Below are positions 14,968 through 24,200 of a DNA stretch of 45,998 nucleotides, piece after piece. Source of the stretch: Victivallis vadensis (GTDB taxonomy: Bacteria; Verrucomicrobiota; Kiritimatiellia; UBA8416; CAMCYG01); assembly GCA_945883775.1 (NCBI GenBank), contig CAMCYG010000006.1, positions 1-45,998 on the forward strand, in the 5' to 3' direction. Numbering within the stretch: the stretch's first letter is position 1; each line of letters begins with the position of its first letter. The notes beneath the pieces are model-generated. The model was not told where the DNA came from, did no database searches, and worked only from the letters and a program-made list of their open reading frames with translations. The translations under genes and the position numbers were made by a program.

Positions 14968-15488
14968 GAGTTGTCATTGTTTTCTTATGCGTATTTCTTT
15001 CCGTGGCGTTGCATGGTGCCGAGCCATCCTTTGCAAAGGTCGGGGCTACTAAGATAACGTCGAAGACTCTTGAGTTCGACTACAAGAGGTATATTGCGAT
15101 TTTTAAGGGTAACGTAGAGGTTGATGATGCTCAGGTCAACATCAGAGGCGATGAGATGAGGGTTTTCTTTGACGGCACGAATAGCATCAAGGCGGTCACA
15201 GCGCTGGGCAACGTGAAGATAAAACAAGTCGATAAGACCGCGTCTTGCAGTAAGGCGATATATACAGCGGTAGACGGTCAGATTGTAATGACCGGCAAGG
15301 TGCTGTTGAATAGCGAAGGCAATACTATTAACGGGGACCGGATTGTGATTTGGACGAATGATGAGCGGATGATATGCGAGCCGGCCACTCTGGTGATAAA
15401 GTCTTCTGGCAAGGCCGGCAAAGGCACGAGATCCAGCCCGCTGTTTCCCTCGCAAAAGAAAACCCCAGTAAGTACGGAGCCGGAATAG
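14964..15488 (+). CDS. lptA: LptA/OstA-type periplasmic LPS transport protein
   Basis: The 174-residue protein has a signal peptide cleaved near LHGAEP and one OstA/LptA domain. The typical opening is ITSKTLEFDYKRYIAIFKGN, then VEVDDAQVNIRGDEMRVFF, and a second round KAIYTAVDGQIVMTGKVLL. LptA forms the beta-jellyroll filament that carries LPS from LptC to the outer-membrane LptD. The C-terminal 25 residues are basic and low-complexity. It overlaps lptC by four bases and lies one base from lptB, consistent with coupled translation. Confidence 0.87.
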   Translation: MRVVIVFLCVFLSVALHGAEPSFAKVGATKITSKTLEFDYKRYIAIFKGNVEVDDAQVNIRGDEMRVFFDGTNSIKAVTALGNVKIKQVDKTASCSKAIYTAVDGQIVMTGKVLLNSEGNTINGDRIVIWTNDERMICEPATLVIKSSGKAGKGTRSSPLFPSQKKTPVSTEPE

Positions 15489-15489
15489 A

Positions 15490-16236
15490 ATGAATGACAG
15501 GGTCGATAACAGTCCGCTTCTTGTCTCGGTTGAGAATGTATGCAAGAAGTATGGGGAGCGGATGGTGGTTAAGAATGTATCCCTCCACATGAAAAAGGGG
15601 GAGATCGTCGGCCTGTTGGGTCCGAACGGGGCTGGCAAAACGACAACTTTCTATATGGTAGTTGGTCTCGTGCGGCCTGATGCAGGCAAGATCAAGTTTA
15701 ATGACATGGACATAACGGGCCTGCCGGTGCATAAGCGGGCAAGGCTGGGAATGGGCTATCTCGCTCAGGAGCCATCAGTGTTCCGGAAGTTGACTGTCGA
15801 GGAGAATGTCATGGCCATACTCGAAACGCAGAACCTTAAGAAGAAGGCTCGTAACGAAAGGCTCTTCGAATTGTTGTCTGACTTGGGGCTGGAGAAGGTG
15901 GCTAAACAGAAGGCCTACACTTTGAGTGGTGGAGAGCGTCGCAAACTGGAGATAACCAGGGCGCTGGTGTCGAATCCGGCGATGATAATGCTAGACGAGC
16001 CGTTCAGCGGTGTGGACCCTTTATCGGTCAATGACATACAGGATATCATAAGGAATCTGAGCAAGCGTGGATTGGGTATACTTATTACCGACCATAATGT
16101 GCGAGAGACTCTTTCTGTTGTAACGCGGGCGTATCTGTTGTACGATGGTAAGGTTTTATGTGAAGGTGAAAGAGATTTTCTAACTAATGATGAGGCGGCG
16201 AAACGACTGTATCTTGGTGATAACTTCAAAATGTAG
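15490..16236 (+). CDS. lptB: LPS export ABC transporter ATPase
   Basis: A 248-residue ATPase with Walker A GPNGAGKTT (44-52), signature LSGGERRKLEITRAL, Walker B MIMLDEPFSGVDP and the switch histidine in ITDHNVRETL. The motif EPFSGVDP and the tail FLTNDEAAKRLYLGDNF are typical of LptB rather than branched-chain amino-acid ATPases. It drives LPS extraction from the inner membrane together with LptF/LptG, which are not in this window. It sits directly after lptA and ten bases before hpf. Confidence 0.95.
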   Translation: MNDRVDNSPLLVSVENVCKKYGERMVVKNVSLHMKKGEIVGLLGPNGAGKTTTFYMVVGLVRPDAGKIKFNDMDITGLPVHKRARLGMGYLAQEPSVFRKLTVEENVMAILETQNLKKKARNERLFELLSDLGLEKVAKQKAYTLSGGERRKLEITRALVSNPAMIMLDEPFSGVDPLSVNDIQDIIRNLSKRGLGILITDHNVRETLSVVTRAYLLYDGKVLCEGERDFLTNDEAAKRLYLGDNFKM

Positions 16237-16245
16237 GAGGGTTGG

Positions 16246-16572
16246 ATGTCGATTGATATTACAGTAAGGCATATGAGCATAAACGTGGCGACTCAGGATT
16301 ATGCAAGGCAGAAGGCAGAGGAACTGATGGCTGAGTTCGAGTTGCTGGAGCATGTCCATGTCATTCTTGACCACCAGAAGCATTCCACGTTTACGGAGGT
16401 GGTGGCTTTGGCCAAGAAGCATATTGCCGTTGATGGATCAGGGTCTTCCGACAAGATTGTTGTTTCAATGGACAAGGCTTTCAGCAAAGTCGAGAAGCAG
16501 TTGCGGAAGGTAACTGATAAGATTCATGATCATAAGCTTGAGATGAAGAAGAAGCTCAAGGGCAAAGCCTAG
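16246..16572 (+). CDS. hpf: Ribosome hibernation promoting factor, short form
   Basis: The 108-residue protein has the HPF/RaiA beta-alpha-beta-beta-beta-alpha pattern. It opens with DITVRHMSINV, shows HVILDHQKHSTFTEVVALAK in the middle, and ends with the helix IVVSMDKAFSKVEKQLRKVT plus a basic tail. It binds the 30S decoding centre and inactivates ribosomes at low growth rate. The length is that of the short HPF, lacking the dimerising C-terminal domain of long HPF. In enterobacteria lptB is followed by rpoN and then hpf; here rpoN is absent and hpf follows lptB directly behind a GGAGG-type site. Confidence 0.9.
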   Translation: MSIDITVRHMSINVATQDYARQKAEELMAEFELLEHVHVILDHQKHSTFTEVVALAKKHIAVDGSGSSDKIVVSMDKAFSKVEKQLRKVTDKIHDHKLEMKKKLKGKA

Positions 16573-16585
16573 GAAAGGACTGCAT

Positions 16586-17545
16586 ATGCAAAGCATGAAA
16601 GAATCTGTCAGCGTCGGTTATTTTCTGCAGACTGGTATGGACAGTCTCGGAATGGAGCTTATAGCCGGTACTGCCGGGATTGACAGGAAGATAATAGAGC
16701 CGACGATAAACAGGCCGGGTTTGGCTCTGACAGGATTCTTTTCTCATTTTGCCAACAAACGAATACAGGTTATTGGACTGGCAGAGCACGCCTATTTGAC
16801 TTCTCTTCACAAGGAGGAGCGGGTCAAGAGGATAGACAAGTTCTTTGCTTCCCGGATCCCCTGTGTCATAATTACGCGAAATCAGAAAGTGTTCCCTGAT
16901 ATAGTTTCAATAGCTGAGAAGTACGGGGTCCCGGTGTTACGGACCAGGATGGTGACTAAGCATTTTGTGAATGCTGCTACCATAATACTCGAGAACCTTA
17001 ATGCTCCGCGCATGAAGGTTCAGGGCACGATGGTCGAGATAATGGGAATAGGCGTTCTGATTGAGGGTAAGCCGGGCATGGGGAAGAGCGAGGCCGCTCT
17101 GGGAGTTATTAAGAAAGGGCATGCACTGGTATCGGATGATATTACAGCGTTGAGGCTGGATAGTGCTGGTAATATAATTGGATCCCCGGTCAACATCACG
17201 CGTTATCATATGGAAATCAGAGGCTTGGGCATTATTCACGTCCCGTCTTTGTTCGGCGTGTCATCGGTCAGGGAGGATAAGGTTCTTGATCTGGTAGTGA
17301 CACTGTGTAAGCCTGGCACGAAAGATGAAGATGACAGGGGTGGTGAGCGGAAGTATCATAAAGAGCTGCTGGGCGTCAAGGTGCCTCAGATCTTTGTTCC
17401 TGTGGCGCCGGGTCGCGATCTGGCAAATGTCATCGAGACCGCCGCTCTTGACCAGAAGCTAAGGCGGTTGGGGCATGACGCAGCCAAGGAGCTGGATGCT
17501 AAGCTCGTATCCTTTTTGAGTGGAGGCAAAGACGGCAGTGAGTAA
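16586..17545 (+). CDS. hprK: HPr kinase/phosphorylase
   Basis: The 319-residue protein has the N-terminal HPrK domain (about 1-135) and a C-terminal kinase domain with P-loop GKPGMGKS (161-168). The paired aspartates are in LVSDDITALRL and the family signature is EIRGLGIIHVPSLFGV. It phosphorylates HPr on a serine with ATP or PPi and reverses this with phosphate. The residue just before the conserved glycine ahead of the P-loop is Gln (KVQG) where I recall a conserved His (HG). That His is part of the catalytic site in characterised enzymes, so this may be functionally altered or I may be misaligning by eye. It overlaps ptsH by eight bases. Confidence 0.92.
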   Translation: MQSMKESVSVGYFLQTGMDSLGMELIAGTAGIDRKIIEPTINRPGLALTGFFSHFANKRIQVIGLAEHAYLTSLHKEERVKRIDKFFASRIPCVIITRNQKVFPDIVSIAEKYGVPVLRTRMVTKHFVNAATIILENLNAPRMKVQGTMVEIMGIGVLIEGKPGMGKSEAALGVIKKGHALVSDDITALRLDSAGNIIGSPVNITRYHMEIRGLGIIHVPSLFGVSSVREDKVLDLVVTLCKPGTKDEDDRGGERKYHKELLGVKVPQIFVPVAPGRDLANVIETAALDQKLRRLGHDAAKELDAKLVSFLSGGKDGSE

Positions 17546-17816
17546 AATCAAGCTTACAAGAGAATTTACGATAAAGAACCAGTTCGGTATACATGCGCGT
17601 CCTGCTGCATTATTTGTCAAGCTGGCTTCACGGTATGATTCTGAATTGATAATCGAAAAAGATAATAACAAGGTTTCTGGCAAGAGCATAATGGGATTGC
17701 TGACGATAGAGGCTTCATTTGGGAGCAAGCTTAAAGTCACGGCCGAAGGGCATGATGCCAAGGAGCTGTTGGACGAGTTGGAGGCTCTAGTAGATAGCAA
17801 ATTTGAAGAGGAGTAA
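17538..17816 (+). CDS. ptsH: Phosphocarrier protein HPr
   Basis: A 92-residue HPr with the Enzyme-I phosphorylation site His19 in NQFGIHARPA and the HPrK site Ser50 in VSGKSIMGLL. The usual start would be the GTG at 17538, preceded by GGAGG eleven bases upstream and lying inside hprK; a GTG at 17520 would add six residues. Having both phosphorylation sites beside hprK and ptsI means the protein can integrate PEP- and ATP-dependent signals. No EIIA/B/C genes are in view. Confidence 0.95.
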   Translation: MSKIKLTREFTIKNQFGIHARPAALFVKLASRYDSELIIEKDNNKVSGKSIMGLLTIEASFGSKLKVTAEGHDAKELLDELEALVDSKFEEE

Positions 17817-17820
17817 CCAG

Positions 17821-19599
17821 ATGTCTTCGGCCGAGAAGGTGAGCTCTGTTCAGATAGTCTTGCACGGAATCGGGGTATCGCCTGGAGTAGTGTTCGGTCC
17901 TGCCTTTCTTCTGTCATCACGGGCTCTGCAGGTTATAGAGTATAACATAGCAGAGAACGAGATCGACTTGCACATATCCCGTTTCGAGGATGCCATAATC
18001 GAGACACGTAAGCAGATTAAGAAGCTTCAGAATAATCTGGAGAAGCTCAGCGACATTCACGACGCCAGTATTCTGGATGCGCATCTTATGGTCCTGGATG
18101 ATATGACATTTATCGAGGACGTGGTTAACACTGTCAGGCGCGACAGAAAGAACATCGAATTTGTGGTTAATCTTGTTTCTGAGAAATATGCCCAAGTGCT
18201 GGCCGCAGTTAATGACGATTATCTCAGGGAAAGGGTAGCGGACGTAAAAGATGTCGCGCGGCGGTTGATGAGGATTCTGTCCGGAGATTTTGACAATGCA
18301 CTGCATGATCTCAAGCATAAGCATATTATTGTAAGCGCCGACCTTGCGCCCTCAGAAACGGCTTCGCTCAGGAAGGATATGGTCCTTGGCTTTGTAACGA
18401 ACATGGGCAGTCCGACTTCGCATACCGCCGTGATGGCCCGTGCGCTGGAGATACCTGCGATAGTTGCTCTAAAAAATGTCACAGAGAACGTTAAGAACGG
18501 CGATCAGATTCTCATAGACGGCAATAAGGGTGTGCTGATCATTAATCCAGATGAGGATCAGCTCGAGAAATACGGAAAGCTGTCTGAATTCAGGAAGAGC
18601 ATAGAGCGTGGGCTCGCCAACCTTAAGCTTCAGCCGGCCAGGACGATTGACGGCCGTAAGATTACATTATGTGCTAATATTGAAGGAACCAGCGAACTTG
18701 ATTCCATAAAAGAACACGGTGCGGATGGGGTGGGGCTTTTTAGGACTGAGTACCTGTATCTTGCCCAGAACAAGAGGGTCAGCGAGGAAGACCAGATAGA
18801 GTCTTATGCCGATGCTGCAAATGCTGTCTTCCCTAATCATGTTATAATCAGGACATTCGACCTTGGCGGTGACAAGTATATTCCCGATGCGCATATAGCC
18901 AAAGAGGCCAATCCTTTCCTGGGTTGCAGATCTATAAGAATGTCTCTTCTTTATCCTGAAGAGTTTAAGAAGCAGTTGAGAGCGATCCTGCGCGCAAGCC
19001 ACAGGAAGAATGTCAAAATAATGTACCCCATGATTTCCAATGCGCAGGAGGTCGTGAAGGCTAACGAGCTGCTTGAGGAGGCGAAAGGCGAACTTCGCAG
19101 AAGCGGCGTTTCATTCGACGAGGAAATAGATGTTGGTGCGATGATAGAAATCCCTGCGGCAGCCCTTACAGCGGAGATAATAGCTGAACATGTCGACTTC
19201 TTCAGCCTTGGCACAAATGATCTTATTCAGTACACAGTGGCTGTTGACAGGGTGAATGAACGTGTGGCATACTTGTACGAACCTACTCATCTTGCCGTTC
19301 TTCGGCTTATACAGAGGACGATAGATGTTGGGCATAAGAATAATATCTGGGTCGGCATCTGCGGTGAGATGGCAGCTGATCCGGTGCTTACTCCTCTGCT
19401 GATAGGCATGGGTGTGGATGAGATGAGCGTTGCTCCTTCTATGGTGCCTTTGATAAAGGACGCCATAAGGAGTGTTTCGTACGAGCAATGCAAAGAGCTT
19501 GCGGAGAAGGCGATGGAGTGCAAGACGGCGGTGGAAGTGCTCAGCATATGCAGAAAGATGCTGAAGGACGTGGCGCCTGAATTGTTGGAATTGACATAA
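17821..19599 (+). CDS. ptsI: PTS Enzyme I (PEP-protein phosphotransferase)
   Basis: The 592-residue protein has the HPr-binding helical domain and the swivelling phosphohistidine domain with His201 in GSPTSHTAVMAR. The C-terminal PEP-binding TIM barrel shows FRTEYLYL, GGDKYIPDAHIAKEANPFLG and FSLGTNDLIQY. The start at 17821 has GAGGAG eight bases upstream; a TTG further up is less likely. It autophosphorylates from PEP and passes the phosphate to HPr. The gap to ptsH is only four bases. With hprK and ptsH it forms a regulatory phosphorelay rather than an evident sugar importer. Confidence 0.96.
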   Translation: MSSAEKVSSVQIVLHGIGVSPGVVFGPAFLLSSRALQVIEYNIAENEIDLHISRFEDAIIETRKQIKKLQNNLEKLSDIHDASILDAHLMVLDDMTFIEDVVNTVRRDRKNIEFVVNLVSEKYAQVLAAVNDDYLRERVADVKDVARRLMRILSGDFDNALHDLKHKHIIVSADLAPSETASLRKDMVLGFVTNMGSPTSHTAVMARALEIPAIVALKNVTENVKNGDQILIDGNKGVLIINPDEDQLEKYGKLSEFRKSIERGLANLKLQPARTIDGRKITLCANIEGTSELDSIKEHGADGVGLFRTEYLYLAQNKRVSEEDQIESYADAANAVFPNHVIIRTFDLGGDKYIPDAHIAKEANPFLGCRSIRMSLLYPEEFKKQLRAILRASHRKNVKIMYPMISNAQEVVKANELLEEAKGELRRSGVSFDEEIDVGAMIEIPAAALTAEIIAEHVDFFSLGTNDLIQYTVAVDRVNERVAYLYEPTHLAVLRLIQRTIDVGHKNNIWVGICGEMAADPVLTPLLIGMGVDEMSVAPSMVPLIKDAIRSVSYEQCKELAEKAMECKTAVEVLSICRKMLKDVAPELLELT

Positions 19600-19632
19600 T
19601 TGAGTATATAAATACAACTGGAGGATAGTGTT

Positions 19633-20805
19633 ATGATGAAGAAGGGAAGAATGGTTTTTACATCCGAATCTGTAACCGAAGGGCATCCTGACAAAGTTGC
19701 CGATGGTATATCTGATGCAGTGCTTGATGCTCATCTCAAGCTGGATAAGCGCTCACGCGTTGCCTGTGAGACATTAGTCAGCACCGGCATGGTGGTGATA
19801 GCAGGAGAGATCACCAGTACCGGCATGGTCAATTATGCAGACGTGGCCAGGGATAAGATCCGCAGGATTGGTTACAACAATCCTGATGACGGTTTCAGCG
19901 CAGATTCATGCGCGGTATTTGTAACAGTAGGAACACAGTCGCCTGATATTTCACAGGGCGTTACAGCTGGCAAGGGACTCTTCAAGGATCAGGGCGCCGG
20001 TGATCAGGGAATGATGTTCGGCTATGCCTGCAATGAGACGAAGGAATTAATGCCTATGCCTATCATGTATTCGCATAAGCTCTGCCGGCAGCTCAGCGCA
20101 GTCAGGAAGAGTGGTAAAGTTCCTTTCTTCAAACCCGACGGCAAGTCTCAAGTCACAATCATGTACGAGGATGGAAAACCTGTAGGAATCGACACGATTG
20201 TTGTGTCAACACAGCATGATGCATCAGCGAGCTACAAAAAGGTCCGTGACGCGGTTATGGACGAGGTCATCAGCAAGGTCATTCCTGCGAGGATGATGAC
20301 AAGCAAGACAAGGTATTTTGTGAATCCGACCGGCCGGTTTGTTGTGGGAGGTCCGCATGGTGATTCAGGCCTCACAGGGCGTAAGATCATTGTGGATACA
20401 TACGGCGGAATGGGCAGGCACGGCGGTGGCGCCTTCTCGGGTAAGGACCCGTCGAAAGTCGACAGGAGCGCCTGCTACATGGCACGTTACATCGCCAAAA
20501 ACATAGTGGCCGCGAAACTGGCCGATAGGTGTGAGGTTCAACTCGCTTATGCAATAGGCTATCCTGACCCGGTTTCAGTGCTTGTCGATACCTTCGGAAC
20601 ATCAAGCGTTCCGGAGTTGAAGATAGAGAGGGCGGTAAGGAAAGTATTTGGATTGCGGCCAGCCGAGATCATTGATCAGTTGAAACTCATGCGTCCGATA
20701 TATGAGCCGACATCGTCCTATGGTCATTTCGGCAGAACGACCGAGCTTGATACATTCACATGGGAGAAGACCAATAAGGTCGCGGCACTTAACGCTTCCG
20801 TTTAA
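19633..20805 (+). CDS. metK: S-adenosylmethionine synthetase
   Basis: The enzyme makes SAM from methionine and ATP. The 390-residue sequence shows [20 protein letters not shown], the [12 protein letters not shown] hexapeptide region, [22 protein letters not shown] in its two parts, and [22 protein letters not shown] site lies nine bases before the ATGATG start. The 33-base gap after ptsI leaves no room for a SAM riboswitch. It is followed directly by ahcY, so production of SAM and removal of its demethylated product are co-expressed. Confidence 0.97.
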   Translation: MMKKGRMVFTSESVTEGHPDKVADGISDAVLDAHLKLDKRSRVACETLVSTGMVVIAGEITSTGMVNYADVARDKIRRIGYNNPDDGFSADSCAVFVTVGTQSPDISQGVTAGKGLFKDQGAGDQGMMFGYACNETKELMPMPIMYSHKLCRQLSAVRKSGKVPFFKPDGKSQVTIMYEDGKPVGIDTIVVSTQHDASASYKKVRDAVMDEVISKVIPARMMTSKTRYFVNPTGRFVVGGPHGDSGLTGRKIIVDTYGGMGRHGGGAFSGKDPSKVDRSACYMARYIAKNIVAAKLADRCEVQLAYAIGYPDPVSVLVDTFGTSSVPELKIERAVRKVFGLRPAEIIDQLKLMRPIYEPTSSYGHFGRTTELDTFTWEKTNKVAALNASV

Positions 20806-20838
20806 TATCTCTGGAAATACAAGGAAGGACATTTCAGT

Positions 20839-22251
20839 ATGGCAGCCAAGAAAAACAATAAAGATTATGTGATTGCGGATATTTCGCTGGCCAGACTCGG
20901 CCACGATGAGATGACTCTAGCCAAGGAGGAAATGCCCGGGCTGAAAAACATATGCCTGGAATTCGGCAAGAGCAAGCCGCTTAAGGGTGCGCGGGTCAGC
21001 GGTTCGTTGCACATGACTATACAGACGGCAGTGTTGATAGATACGTTGAAGAGCCTCGGAGCGGATGTCAGGTGGGCGAGTTGCAATATATACTCTACGC
21101 AGGATCATGCCGCTTCTGCCATAGCTGATTTGGGTATTCCGGTTTTTGCAAAGAAAGGCGAAACACTGGAAGAATACTGGGATTATACCGATCGTATGCT
21201 TGACTGGGGTGGCGGTAAGGGCCCGAACATGATTGTCGACGATGGCGGCGATGCCACACTCTTCATTCATCTTGGCTATGCTGCCGAGAACGATCCTTCT
21301 GTTCTGAACAAAAAGCCGGAAAGCCATGAGGAGAAGGTTCTACTTGCACAGCTCAAGAAAGCGGTTAAAAAGAATAAAGGCCGTTTCCATCGGATGGTCA
21401 AGGATATCAGGGGTGTTTCTGAGGAGACAACAACGGGCGTTCACAGATTGTACAGGATGCATGAGAAGGGCGAGTTGCTGTTCCCTGCATTCAATGTGAA
21501 TGATGCGGTTACCAAGTCGAAGTTCGATAATCTGTATGGCTGCAGGCATTCGCTTGTAGACGGTATTGCCAGGGCTACTGATGTTATGATCGCAGGCAAG
21601 GTCTGCGTTGTTGCGGGCTATGGCGATGTGGGTAAGGGTTGCTGTCAGGCTCTGCGCGGACAGGGGGCCAGAGTGATAGTAACAGAGATAGACCCGATCT
21701 GTGCCTTGCAGGCTCTTATGGAAGGCTATACGGTAATGCCCATGGATGAGGCTTGTCTCATAGGCGATATATTCGTAACCTCAACCGGCTGTTGCGATGT
21801 CATTACGGAAAAGCATATGAGGAAGATGAAGGATCTCGCGATAGTGTGCAACATCGGCCATTTCGACAGCGAGATACAGATCGAGAGCATGATGAAGTAC
21901 AAGTGGCATGAGATGAAGCCGCAGGTCGACATTGTGACTATGCCTGGGGGCAAACGTTTGATCATTCTGGCCAAGGGCCGGCTGGTTAATCTGGGTTGTG
22001 CCACAGGGCATCCTAGTTTCGTAATGTCCAACAGCTTCACATGCCAGACCATGGCGCAGATAGAGCTGTTTACTAAATACGGCAAATATAAACCCGGAGT
22101 TTACGTACTGCCCAAGCTTCTTGATGAGAAGGTGGCTAAACTGCATGTCGACAAGCTTGGCGCAAAGCTTGAGACTTTATCCACCAAACAGGCGGATTAC
22201 CTGGGCGTTAGTAGAAAAGGTCCATTTAAGCTTGATACCTACAGGTATTAA
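20839..22251 (+). CDS. ahcY: Adenosylhomocysteinase
   Basis: The 470-residue enzyme hydrolyses S-adenosylhomocysteine to adenosine and homocysteine, relieving product inhibition of methyltransferases. Visible blocks are [44 protein letters not shown], the NAD-binding loop [20 protein letters not shown], and the C-terminal KLDTYRY. The length matches the long bacterial/eukaryotic-like form with the insert around residues 150-190. A GGA-rich site precedes the start at 20839, 33 bases after metK. Confidence 0.97.
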   Translation: MAAKKNNKDYVIADISLARLGHDEMTLAKEEMPGLKNICLEFGKSKPLKGARVSGSLHMTIQTAVLIDTLKSLGADVRWASCNIYSTQDHAASAIADLGIPVFAKKGETLEEYWDYTDRMLDWGGGKGPNMIVDDGGDATLFIHLGYAAENDPSVLNKKPESHEEKVLLAQLKKAVKKNKGRFHRMVKDIRGVSEETTTGVHRLYRMHEKGELLFPAFNVNDAVTKSKFDNLYGCRHSLVDGIARATDVMIAGKVCVVAGYGDVGKGCCQALRGQGARVIVTEIDPICALQALMEGYTVMPMDEACLIGDIFVTSTGCCDVITEKHMRKMKDLAIVCNIGHFDSEIQIESMMKYKWHEMKPQVDIVTMPGGKRLIILAKGRLVNLGCATGHPSFVMSNSFTCQTMAQIELFTKYGKYKPGVYVLPKLLDEKVAKLHVDKLGAKLETLSTKQADYLGVSRKGPFKLDTYRY

Positions 22252-22318
22252 GATCGATAGTTTAATGTTGATGTTATAGTGGTTTTTGGTATTTTTAGCG
22301 GAAATCTAGGAGGTGTTC

Positions 22319-23743
22319 ATGAGTTCTGTATGGAAAAAGTATGCTGTTGCAGTTTTTGCGTTGCTGATGTTTACAGGAGTAAGAAATTCTGTTGCAGCAA
22401 TAGAGCCGGATAACGAGGCTAAATGGTATGTCAGCCCATTGATTGGATGGCATGATTTTGAAGGCGATGAGTGGGTGGATGACAGCGTCGTGATCGGCGC
22501 GCGTGTCGGCTATGATTGGACGGAGTGGTTAACACTGGAAGGTTGCATGCGGTTTATGCCGAGTGTTGACGGTCAGGATTTCGGCTATCAGATAGAGGAT
22601 ACAACAGGTGACAGGGTCATGGATATAAATCCAAATTATGCACCATACATTCCTGCTTCTGAAAGGACCGAAGGAAATGTTGTCACTCTAAATAAACTGG
22701 AAGCTTATACGGGCGAGACAAGTACGTGGGGCATGGGATTGTCTGCTGACGCGCTTTATCACTTTACCCGGTGGGAACGGCTTGATCCTTTCGTTTCGCT
22801 AGGAGTGGGCTTTAATTTCTACGGTGAGGATATAAATGATGATCCCGCCATTTTCTACGGTTCGGCGGGCTATGGTGTGATGTATCACTTCAATGACGAG
22901 TGGGGCGCACGGGTTGATGGGCGGTATTATTTCTCGCCTAATGAGACAGAAAACAATTCGTCCTTGGATGCGGGCGTAGTGTGGTACTGGGATGCGAACG
23001 TTCCATATAAGATGCTGGCAACTGGCGGCCCTCAAGACAGTGATGGGGATGGATTGCTTGATGCCGAGGAGCTTGAGTTGGGCACAAATCCTTATGATCC
23101 CGACACGGACAAAGATGATTTGAAAGATGGACCAGAGGTCAAGACATATAAGACTGATCCTCTGAATAAGGATACTGACATGGATATGCTGACTGACGGG
23201 CAGGAAGTGTTGAAGTATGCTACTGACCCGATTAAAGCGGATACGGATGATGGCGGTGTTATCGATGGACACGAAGTTCTCGAAGACGGAACCAATCCTT
23301 TAGAGAAGTCAGATGATCTGATGCTCTTCACTCTTTATATACAGTTTGATTATGACAAATCCGAGGTAAAGCCTCAGTATCATAACCAGATAGATGTGAT
23401 TGCCAAGGTCATGAGCAGACATCCCGGTTCAACAGCCACGGTTGAGGGGCATGCGGATCAGACTAAAAAGTCCACCGAACGACATAATAAGAAGCTGTCG
23501 CAGGAGCGGGCGCAATCTGTGGCAAACTATATTTCCAAGATTCCAGGCAGAAGCGTCTCAAAAGACCGTCTGTCGGCAGTTGGTTATGGTTATTCCAGGC
23601 CTAAGGTGAAGCCTGATCTGATCAACGGAAACCCTGAGAACAGACGCGTTGATGTATATATCAAAGGCGCAAATGGCGATAGGGGAGAGGCGCTCCCAGA
23701 GGCTCCGTCAGCTCCCGCTCCGGAAAAGCCAGAGAATAAGTAG
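22319..23743 (+). CDS. OmpA-family outer-membrane protein with calcium-binding (TSP3-like) repeats
   Basis: The 474-residue protein starts at the ATG at 22319, five bases after AGGAGG. A signal peptide (1-25) is followed by an eight-stranded OmpA/porin-like barrel (about 35-230; WYVSPLIGWHDFEGDEWVDD, WGMGLSADALYHFTRWERLD). Next come about 90 residues of D-x-D-x-D repeats (DSDGDGLLDAEE, DPDTDKDDLKDGPE, DTDMDMLTDGQE) that likely bind calcium. A C-terminal OmpA peptidoglycan-binding domain (FDYDKSEVKPQY, VEGHADQTKKSTERHNKKLS, NPENRRVDV) and a Pro/Ala tail complete it. It should tie the outer membrane to peptidoglycan with a rigid calcium-stabilised spacer. A strong terminator follows, so it closes this block. 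Confidence 0.92.
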   Translation: MSSVWKKYAVAVFALLMFTGVRNSVAAIEPDNEAKWYVSPLIGWHDFEGDEWVDDSVVIGARVGYDWTEWLTLEGCMRFMPSVDGQDFGYQIEDTTGDRVMDINPNYAPYIPASERTEGNVVTLNKLEAYTGETSTWGMGLSADALYHFTRWERLDPFVSLGVGFNFYGEDINDDPAIFYGSAGYGVMYHFNDEWGARVDGRYYFSPNETENNSSLDAGVVWYWDANVPYKMLATGGPQDSDGDGLLDAEELELGTNPYDPDTDKDDLKDGPEVKTYKTDPLNKDTDMDMLTDGQEVLKYATDPIKADTDDGGVIDGHEVLEDGTNPLEKSDDLMLFTLYIQFDYDKSEVKPQYHNQIDVIAKVMSRHPGSTATVEGHADQTKKSTERHNKKLSQERAQSVANYISKIPGRSVSKDRLSAVGYGYSRPKVKPDLINGNPENRRVDVYIKGANGDRGEALPEAPSAPAPEKPENK

Positions 23744-23766
23744 CAGTTTCAATATTTGCAAAGATG

Positions 23767-23798
23767 ATACGGCCGGTGTAAACCGGCCGTATCCTTTT
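23767..23798 (+). terminator. Intrinsic terminator after the OmpA-family gene
   Basis: A perfect 11-base stem (ATACGGCCGGT with ACCGGCCGTAT) and a four-base loop GTAA are followed by CCTTTT, 24 bases after the stop codon. Confidence 0.85.
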
Positions 23799-23875
23799 GT
23801 AGACAGATGGTGACCGTAGGAATACAATGTCTGGTATGTTTAGCTCAGGTCTTGTCAAGAAAAGGCGCTTTTAGA

Positions 23876-23902
23876 TTGCCAAGGAAAGAGCTAGGGTATA
23901 AC
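23876..23902 (+). promoter_or_regulatory. Candidate promoter for the FmdB operon
   Basis: TTGCCA (23876-23881) and TATAAC (23897-23902) are spaced by 15 bases, just upstream of the FmdB-family start at 23925 and after the preceding terminator. Spacing is shorter than ideal. Confidence 0.35.
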
Positions 23903-23924
23903 TTTAAATCTAAGGGGTTAGTAA

Positions 23925-24200
23925 ATGCCGACTTACGAGTATAAGTGTGAGAAATGCGGGCATGGTTTTGAACATTTTCAGAACATGTCAGATAAACGGC
24001 TCTCAAAGTGCCCAAAGTGCCGCGGGAAGTTAAAGCGGTTGTTGGGCGCCGGAGCAGGTATAATATTTAAGGGAAGTGGTTTCTATCAAACCGACTATGT
24101 GAAGAAGGCCCAGCCTTCTGTCGCCAGCGAAGATTCAGGCAGTAAGGCCAAATCTGAAGCGAAGGTTCAATCCAAAAAAGAAAGGCCGGGTTCGTCATGA
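23925..24200 (+). CDS. FmdB-family zinc-ribbon protein
   Basis: The 91-residue protein opens MPTYEYKCEKCGHGFEHFQN with a second pair in CPKCRG, giving the two CxxC knuckles of the FmdB/CxxC_CxxC_SSSS zinc-ribbon family. The stretch IIFKGSGFYQTDY is also typical, and the Lys/Ser-rich tail is common. FmdB proteins are putative regulatory or RNA-associated zinc-ribbon proteins of poorly known function. The stop overlaps the next gene (ATGA), so it heads a three-gene operon. Confidence 0.9.
   Translation: MPTYEYKCEKCGHGFEHFQNMSDKRLSKCPKCRGKLKRLLGAGAGIIFKGSGFYQTDYVKKAQPSVASEDSGSKAKSEAKVQSKKERPGSS

Noticed and set aside
19600-19632. SAM riboswitch ahead of metK
   Set aside because: Only 33 bases separate ptsI and metK, too short for any known SAM riboswitch.
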